From Candidatus Shapirobacteria bacterium (lineage in GTDB: Bacteria > Patescibacteriota > Microgenomatia > UBA12405), in assembly GCA_018500045.2 (NCBI GenBank), contig JAHBAQ020000046.1, forward strand, positions 1 to 7,542: a stretch of DNA of 7,542 nt. Direction: 5' to 3'. Numbering within the stretch: the stretch's first letter is position 1; each line of letters begins with the position of its first letter. The position numbers and the translations under genes were made by a program. Below are positions 6,383 through 7,542 of this stretch, piece by piece. The notes under the pieces are model-generated. The model made no database searches and had not been told where the DNA came from. It saw only the letters and a list, made by a program, of their open reading frames with translations.

Positions 6383-7024
6383 ATGGCAAAAATAAAAGTT
6401 TGTAAAAACGGCCCTTATATTGTTTCCGGTAAAATCCCTGTTAATCAACAAAAAACAATTTTTGACTCCGAAGGTAGTCCGCTCAAAACGGAAATCGTCA
6501 AAAATCTTTGTTCCGATGAAGAAATTACCCTTTGTCGTTGTGGCGGATCTGACAATAAACCTTTTTGTGATGGTTCTCATCGAAAGAATGGTTTTGATGG
6601 TAGTGAAAATACTGATAATTTAATCGATAAGCCTAGCGATACCGAATTTTTTGATGGCCCCAAATTAACTCTTCAAGATACTCCTTGTTTGTGTAGTGGG
6701 GCTGGTTTTTGCCATCGTGCCGGAGGTGTTTGGGATTTAACTCAAGAGTCAGACAACCCCAAATCCAAAAAAATCGCCATTGAAGAATGTCATTGTTGTC
6801 CCTCTGGTCGACTCATTGCTCTTGATCCTCAAACCGGTAAAGCTATTGAAGATAAAGTTGATTCAAGTGTTGGTGTTGATTCTTTTGGTCCGCTCTGTGT
6901 TACTGGTGAAGTTTCTATTGAATCAAGTGAGGGTAAAAATTATCCTCATCGTCCTCGTCGGGCCCTATGTCGTTGTGGTAAATCTCGTAATAAACCTTTT
7001 TGTGACGGCTCTCATTTCGATTAA
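6383..7024 (+). CDS. CDGSH iron-sulfur protein with two CDGSH motifs and a central Cys-rich domain
   Basis: This is a 213-residue soluble protein with no signal peptide or membrane helix. It carries two complete CDGSH motifs (C-x-C-x2-S-x3-P-x-C-D-G-S-H). The first has ligands C51, C53, C62 and H66; the second, at the very C-terminus, has C196, C198, C207 and H211. Each should bind a [2Fe-2S] cluster by three Cys and one His. Between them, about residues 90-180 hold a Cys-rich region (C102, C104, C110, C136, C138, C139, C172). It resembles the divergent 4Fe-4S mono-cluster domain (Fer4_19) found in similar bacterial proteins. The cellular role of this family is not settled; electron transfer or cluster storage and transfer are suggested. 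The gene diverges from the copper operon and has a consensus -10 box. Its TAA overlaps the stop of the convergent HAD gene. Confidence 0.9.
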   Translation: MAKIKVCKNGPYIVSGKIPVNQQKTIFDSEGSPLKTEIVKNLCSDEEITLCRCGGSDNKPFCDGSHRKNGFDGSENTDNLIDKPSDTEFFDGPKLTLQDTPCLCSGAGFCHRAGGVWDLTQESDNPKSKKIAIEECHCCPSGRLIALDPQTGKAIEDKVDSSVGVDSFGPLCVTGEVSIESSEGKNYPHRPRRALCRCGKSRNKPFCDGSHFD

Positions 7025-7542
7025 ACCTCAATTCCAAGCGACTTCAAGTCTTCTTCAAATTTTTCTGCGGTGGTAAATTGAAATGCTTTAAAACCCAAAC
7101 TTTTAGCTTTATCTACATACTCTAAAATATCATCAGTATAGACACATTCTGCCGCTTTTAAATTTAATTTTTTCAACGCGTCTTGATAAATAATTTCACT
7201 TGGTTTCATTGCTCCGGCTTCATAAGATTTAGTAATTGTCTCAAAAGTTTCAATTTCTGGTGCCGCTTTTATCATATAATCCCAATCCCACTCACTTGTA
7301 TTTGATAGCAAACTCACTTTGTAATTTTTTCTTAATTTTTCTATTAATTCTTTCGTTCCTTCTACTCGACTAAATTTATCTTCCGAATAAATTGTTTTTA
7401 ACTCCTGATAGGGAACATTAATTCCACAAATTTGACAAAGTCCTCTGTAAAATTCTTCAGAACTCATCAGCCCACTCTCATATCTTTTAGCAATATCCGA
7501 ATCTTGATAAATTATTTTTTTAATTTCATCTTTAGTCTTACC
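7021..7542 (-). CDS. HAD-superfamily hydrolase, N-terminus beyond window edge
   Basis: The minus-strand frame is open from the window end (7542) to TAA at 7023-7021, giving 173 residues. An internal ATG at 7467 exists, but the 25 codons upstream of it (ending AKRYESGL) stay open and fit the HAD cap region (ESGLMSSEEFYRGL). The true start is therefore outside. Visible HAD motifs are motif II LLSNTS (fragment residues 79-83 region), motif III Lys in AMKPSEIIYQDAL (about 111) and motif IV YTDDILEYVDKAKSLG (about 135). The catalytic DxD motif near the N-terminus is not in the window; roughly 20-35 residues are probably missing. The layout matches HAD-IA phosphatases such as the YihX type, acting on small phosphorylated molecules in the cytosol. 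The substrate cannot be told from sequence. It ends tail to tail, overlapping the CDGSH gene by three bases. Confidence 0.85.
   Translation of the reverse strand, partial: GKTKDEIKKIIYQDSDIAKRYESGLMSSEEFYRGLCQICGINVPYQELKTIYSEDKFSRVEGTKELIEKLRKNYKVSLLSNTSEWDWDYMIKAAPEIETFETITKSYEAGAMKPSEIIYQDALKKLNLKAAECVYTDDILEYVDKAKSLGFKAFQFTTAEKFEEDLKSLGIEV

Noticed and set aside
7024..7070. Possible terminator hairpin after the CDGSH gene around GACTTCAAGTC
   Set aside because: The palindrome has no room for a loop, and only three base pairs form with a normal loop, so it is not a convincing terminator.
6420..7076. Alternative plus-strand frames across the CDGSH gene
   Set aside because: Their translations are repetitive Val/Leu-rich shadows, while the main frame has two exact CDGSH motifs.
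86..7467. Recoded UGA (as in Gracilibacteria/Absconditabacteria)
   Set aside because: No coding frame needs an internal UGA to be read as Gly, and one gene appears to stop at UGA, so the standard code explains everything.
1..7542. CRISPR arrays, insertion sequences, tRNA genes or riboswitches
   Set aside because: No spaced direct repeats, transposase motifs, terminal inverted repeats or tRNA-like folds were seen. Nearly all bases lie in coding regions.

Overview
The window is AT-rich (roughly one third GC by eye) and very densely packed. Genes overlap by 1 to 14 bases, and both convergent gene pairs end with no gap. The standard genetic code fits: no frame needs an internal UGA, and the stops seen are UAA, UAG and UGA. 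The compactness, the two probably leaderless starts and the PadR-PspC pair suggest a small-genome bacterium, possibly of the Candidate Phyla Radiation (Patescibacteria) type. That placement is inferred from style and protein flavour, not from a marker gene.

Layout. Positions 1-89 (+) hold the C-terminal tail of a gene that looks like a PadR-family regulator. Its stop overlaps the start of a 672-residue PspC-domain membrane protein (86-2104, +). Tail to tail with it lies a four-gene minus-strand operon, 6320 down to 2105: a CsoR-family copper sensor, a three-domain membrane protein (HMA + TauE/SafE-like membrane core + cupredoxin), a membrane-anchored DUF305 protein, and a CopA-type Cu(I) P-type ATPase. 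Diverging from the operon across a 62-base intergenic region is a double-CDGSH iron-sulfur protein (6383-7024, +). It runs tail to tail into a HAD-family hydrolase (7021-7542, -) whose N-terminus lies beyond the window edge.

How the parts fit. The copper operon looks like a complete sense-and-export unit. The regulator has the C-H-C Cu(I) ligand triad, and a near-perfect dyad made of four TACC/GGTA units sits over its likely promoter. Two HMA domains could pick up cytosolic Cu(I) and pass it to CopA or to the TauE-like core. A cupredoxin domain and a DUF305 domain would face the outside. There is no stand-alone CopZ in the window. The adjacent CDGSH gene could have a link to copper, which damages Fe-S proteins, but only its position suggests this. 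No tRNA, rRNA, CRISPR array or mobile element was seen.
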